Source of the DNA: Anastrepha obliqua
Lineage: Eukaryota; Arthropoda; Insecta; Diptera; Tephritidae
Assembly (NCBI RefSeq): GCF_027943255.1
Contig: NC_072894.1
Location: forward strand, 78,841,601 to 78,905,600
DNA: 64,000 nucleotides
Reading direction: 5' to 3'
Part shown: positions 61,201 through 64,000 of the stretch, one piece after another
Layout: the number at the start of each line of letters is the position of its first letter
How positions within the stretch are numbered: the first letter of the stretch is position 1
Notes under the pieces: model-generated
What the model saw: the letters and a program-made list of their open reading frames with translations, nothing else
Databases searched by the model: none
What the model was told of the DNA's origin: nothing
Position numbers and translations under genes: made by a program

Positions 61201-61967
61201 ATAAGTTAGGGATTTAAAATCCCCATTCTCACGAAATGGAGTTCTATAGAACATTGTATATGGTTTGGTTTTTTAAACCCTAATCCAACATATCTTCAAC
61301 CAATTAACTTCTTCACCATTGAAATTTTTCGCCTTCTTAGCATCGCACCTCCTAAGGGTTTTGTGGAAATAAAGAAACAAGCTGATTTCATTTCAAGTAA
61401 AATAAATTTTTTATATTTTCGGCATTGTTTCATGATTTTATAATAGTATTTAAGGACATGCAATAAATCTTTTTTCCTCATAATACTTTCGATAATTAGT
61501 TCCAAAATCGGCATCATTTGGCAGATAAGAGTGTCCAGAATATAAGAATATATGCTGTAAAATTTCTACGCCGTTCTTGCGGGACTGATCAACTTTAAGT
61601 CACATTAAAGCCAATTTCAAATTCATATTTTTTCAGAGCACAAATCGCTGTAGGTTATTCCATGTTGTAGCGAGGTTACATTTTCTAACTACTTCAAGCA
61701 ACAACAATCAATTTCTTGGGCGCCCCCGGATGCCTTTATATTCTATAATAAACGAGGAAAACCCGAAATTCCGAGAAGCTATACAAGTTTTTATGTCATT
61801 TACAATGACACAATTTACACATAAAAAATGAGCTGAAATATCTTTGAGGAAAGCGGACTCACACCATTTTCAAAGTAATTATATTTGTAACTTCATTAAC
61901 TACGAAAATTTGAAATGATAAAAGCAATGAACATTTTAACACATTTTTTTGGAAAAGTTTATAAATA
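58231..61967. other. AT-rich non-coding DNA
   Basis: 58250-58400 is less AT-rich (GGATATAAATCCGGGTCGTT, ACCGATTGTCGTGGTAACGG) and may be the tail of an unknown retroelement. TACATATATAC microsatellites occur at 59030-59060 and 59330-59420. A patch with CTGCAG and GGCACC words at 60400-60790 is also less AT-rich. No gene recognised. Confidence 0.4.
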
Positions 61968-64000
61968 CAGCGCACGCGCGATAACGTGAACTAATTCAAA
62001 CTAAGACAGTTCACGTTCACAAAAGTGTTCACGTTTTGTAATGCTCAAAAAGACTAAGTAAATATATTTTTTCACATTAAAACTCACAGTTTATTCTTGT
62101 TTTCGTTACATATTAATTGAAAATTAAGTCATACGATGGCTTTATTTAAAAAAATCAGTCATGGTTTTTTGTATCTTCTGTTTTTCTAAAATTTGAAACA
62201 GCTTTCTCCCTTAACCGCCTTAGCATACTCATACTCATATCATTTTGATCGATGTCTTCATGACCAGCCCATATTAACGCCTTGTCGAAAATTTCAACAG
62301 CTTCAGTCGGCTTAATTTTCTCCAATTGCTCTGATACGTTGTCATCATCGGATTCGTCCTCTTGCTGATGATCGTCATCTGCATTGCCCTCCTCGATATC
62401 TTCGTTCCATTCATGAATAGCTGGTAACGTGAATTCAATCTGAAATTTTTAATGAAAAAAAAGGTTTTTTCAATAACCCACATAAATATTTTTGAGCATA
62501 TCTGCGAACACGAACGAACCTCAGGCTTTAAACTAGTGATATACAGAAAAACCCAACACAACCTATGCACATGTTGCTTCGGTGCCATCTAAACAACGAC
62601 TGATCGGACGAATGAAATTATCATGCAGAATTCGACTGCCAAATCTTCCAAGTAACGTGGCAGTCGAAGTTCCCCTAACAGTTTTCTTTTTCACCGAACA
62701 TTGTATATCTATCACGCTTGAATATATGTACGACGGTGTTGCTCATCAAGGTGCGAAGTTCAGCTTCCCATTTTTCTTTTAAAACCGCCAACGGAACATT
62801 ATCTTCGGGATCATCATTTTTTACCGCAAAGTTTAAAATACTGTTCCAGCACTTAGTTAATGTTACTTCACCAACACGAAACCAAGCCGCATCCAAAAGA
62901 TTTATAGCTGTCTTTAAGTAAATTTTTTTCAACGACTCGAGCAAATCAGACTTTGTCGCTGCTATTGAAGCTAGAAGGCTATTTCTGTAATGCAGCTTAG
63001 TGATTTTTATTGCATTCTGATCCATTGGATGAATGAGGGGAGTAACGTTTGGTGGCATAAACATTGCCGAAATTTGCCCATTCTCCGTTGTCAGTTCAGC
63101 TTCATTTGGGTGAGAAGGAGCGTTGTCGATTAGGAGGAGAGCTTTAATTGGTAAGACTTTCTCCTTTAAAAACGATGTAACCTTAAAAAAGAACCAGTTA
63201 ACCTTAAAAATGGGACACAACTTAAAAGGAATATTCACCTGTGGAACAAATGACTTATGAAGCCATTGCTTGAAAATAGCCGACGTCATCCAGGCGGATT
63301 TCGAGCTCTTATAGTCGGTGGGACACTGAAAGTTTTTAAAGCAGCGTGGATTCTTCGCCTTTCCAGAGCTTTAACTTGTGAGATCCAGTGGCATTTGAGC
63401 AGCATAAAAACGTGATTCGCTGCTTCTCGGACTATACCCTTGGGGCTCTCTTCTCCAAACTTGACGCGTACGTTTTCTTTGGCAAAAGTCTTCAGAATAA
63501 TCCCGACTCATCAGCATTATATGTATAACTGATCATTGTACAACTCCAATTCGGCCATTTTAGCTTTAAGTTTTTCTTTAAACGGATCCACTAGCTGAGG
63601 TTGCAAAGACAGTTTTTCGCCTGATATTTTAAGAAGACGAATACCGTACCTCTTCTTGAATCCTTGGAGCCATCCATCACTAGCGAAGAAGTTTGCTTCA
63701 TTTTCTTTAAATTTTGCATGCAGTGTTTTTGCCTTTTCTTTCATCATTAGAGTACTTACTGGCCAGTTTTTATCTCGCATTCGGATAAGCCAACGATAAA
63801 GACCTCTCTCTTCATTTTGGGCAACTCTGAAGAACGCAGTGTTTTCTATTTCCAGGTACACAATACGTGTTGTTTACGCATTTACGCAAATCACTTGCTT
63901 TTTCGCTTTAATGTTACAAATTGTTGATTTAGCAACATTATTTTCTTTGCTAAAATCGTCACAGATGAGCCCTTTTTTAAAAAGCCGAGAATTTTAGCCT
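61968..64000 (-). mobile_element. Tigger/pogo (jerky-like) element, cut by the window edge
   Basis: The left end, after TA at 61966-61967, reads CAGCGCACGCGCGATAACGT, fitting the CAG...GATAACG pattern of Tigger-type ends. Subterminal GTTCACG words recur at 62010-62035. The minus strand holds most of a transposase gene with CENPB-type DNA-binding and DDE_1 domains. The other end lies beyond the window. Confidence 0.75.
62155..63999 (-). pseudogene. Tigger/pogo transposase, few frame breaks, possible introns
   Basis: Blocks in order on the minus strand: LKKGLICDDFSKENNVAKST (first helix-turn-helix), YLEIENTAFFRVAQNEERGL, FFASDGWLQGFKKRYGIRLL (CENPB-type), YNADESGLF (first Asp, after a stop near 63517), KSAWMTSAIFKQWLHKSFVP, KALLLIDNAPSHPNEAELTT (second Asp), FMPPNVTPLIHPMDQNAIKI (third Asp), and an acidic C-terminus (EWNEDIEEGNADDDHQQEDE) ending KNHD with a stop at 62155. 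A 57 bp stretch 63182-63238 with GT/AG borders and an AG acceptor near 62442 look like introns. At least two disruptions remain, so probably inactive. Confidence 0.8.

Overview
The window looks like nuclear DNA of a higher dipteran, most likely a tephritid fruit fly. That is an inference. The one clear host gene is a close relative of Drosophila four wheel drive. Introns have GT/AG borders with short pyrimidine tracts, and the non-coding DNA is AT-rich, full of TACA/TATG microsatellites, and crowded with mariner, Tc1, Tigger/pogo, LINE and SINE debris typical of large fly genomes. There is no operon structure and no rRNA gene, genuine tRNA gene or CRISPR array that I can support.

The host gene is fwd, phosphatidylinositol 4-kinase III beta. 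It lies on the plus strand from 40814 to 55426. I could chain eleven coding exons with consistent splice phases into 1419 codons plus a stop, with the start codon four bases after an acceptor. That position implies a non-coding first exon upstream, not located with confidence. Exons 2-4 carry the low-complexity N-terminal half and the PIK helical domain. Exons 5-11 carry the kinase, including the lysine of [12 protein letters not shown], the catalytic loop DRHNGN and the DFG motif. Introns 1, 3 and 9 are swollen by transposon remains. A probable 3' UTR runs to paired AATAAA signals near 56.6 kb.

Layout: 0-10 kb, mariner copies (one split by a TTAA-flanked MITE), a Tc1 fragment and a LINE end. 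9.7-20 kb, tRNA-derived SINE copies, four 3' ends of one RTE-like LINE, an intact-length deleted mariner and further mariner pieces. 20-29 kb, AT-rich DNA with tandem repeats, a Tc1 copy with perfect terminal repeats (25427-26585) and a large near-perfect foldback element (27173-28419). 29-40 kb, LINE ends, an 800 bp A-rich C-poor tract with a T33 run, and sequence that may hold the fwd promoter. 40.8-56.6 kb, fwd. 57-64 kb, another SINE, a rearranged mariner, AT-rich DNA, and a Tigger/pogo element that runs off the right edge.

The most interesting system here is retrotransposon partnership. The SINE has a tRNA-like head, and its 3' tail matches the RTE-like LINE's 3' tail in two blocks at nearly the same spacing. 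One SINE sits inside a LINE copy with a perfect 10 bp target duplication, and the same LINE copy is joined at its 5' side to a SINE head. The second is the 1.25 kb foldback, with roughly 490-500 bp arms ending in CACAGTG/CACTGTG, the heptamer shared by Transib ends and RAG signal sequences.
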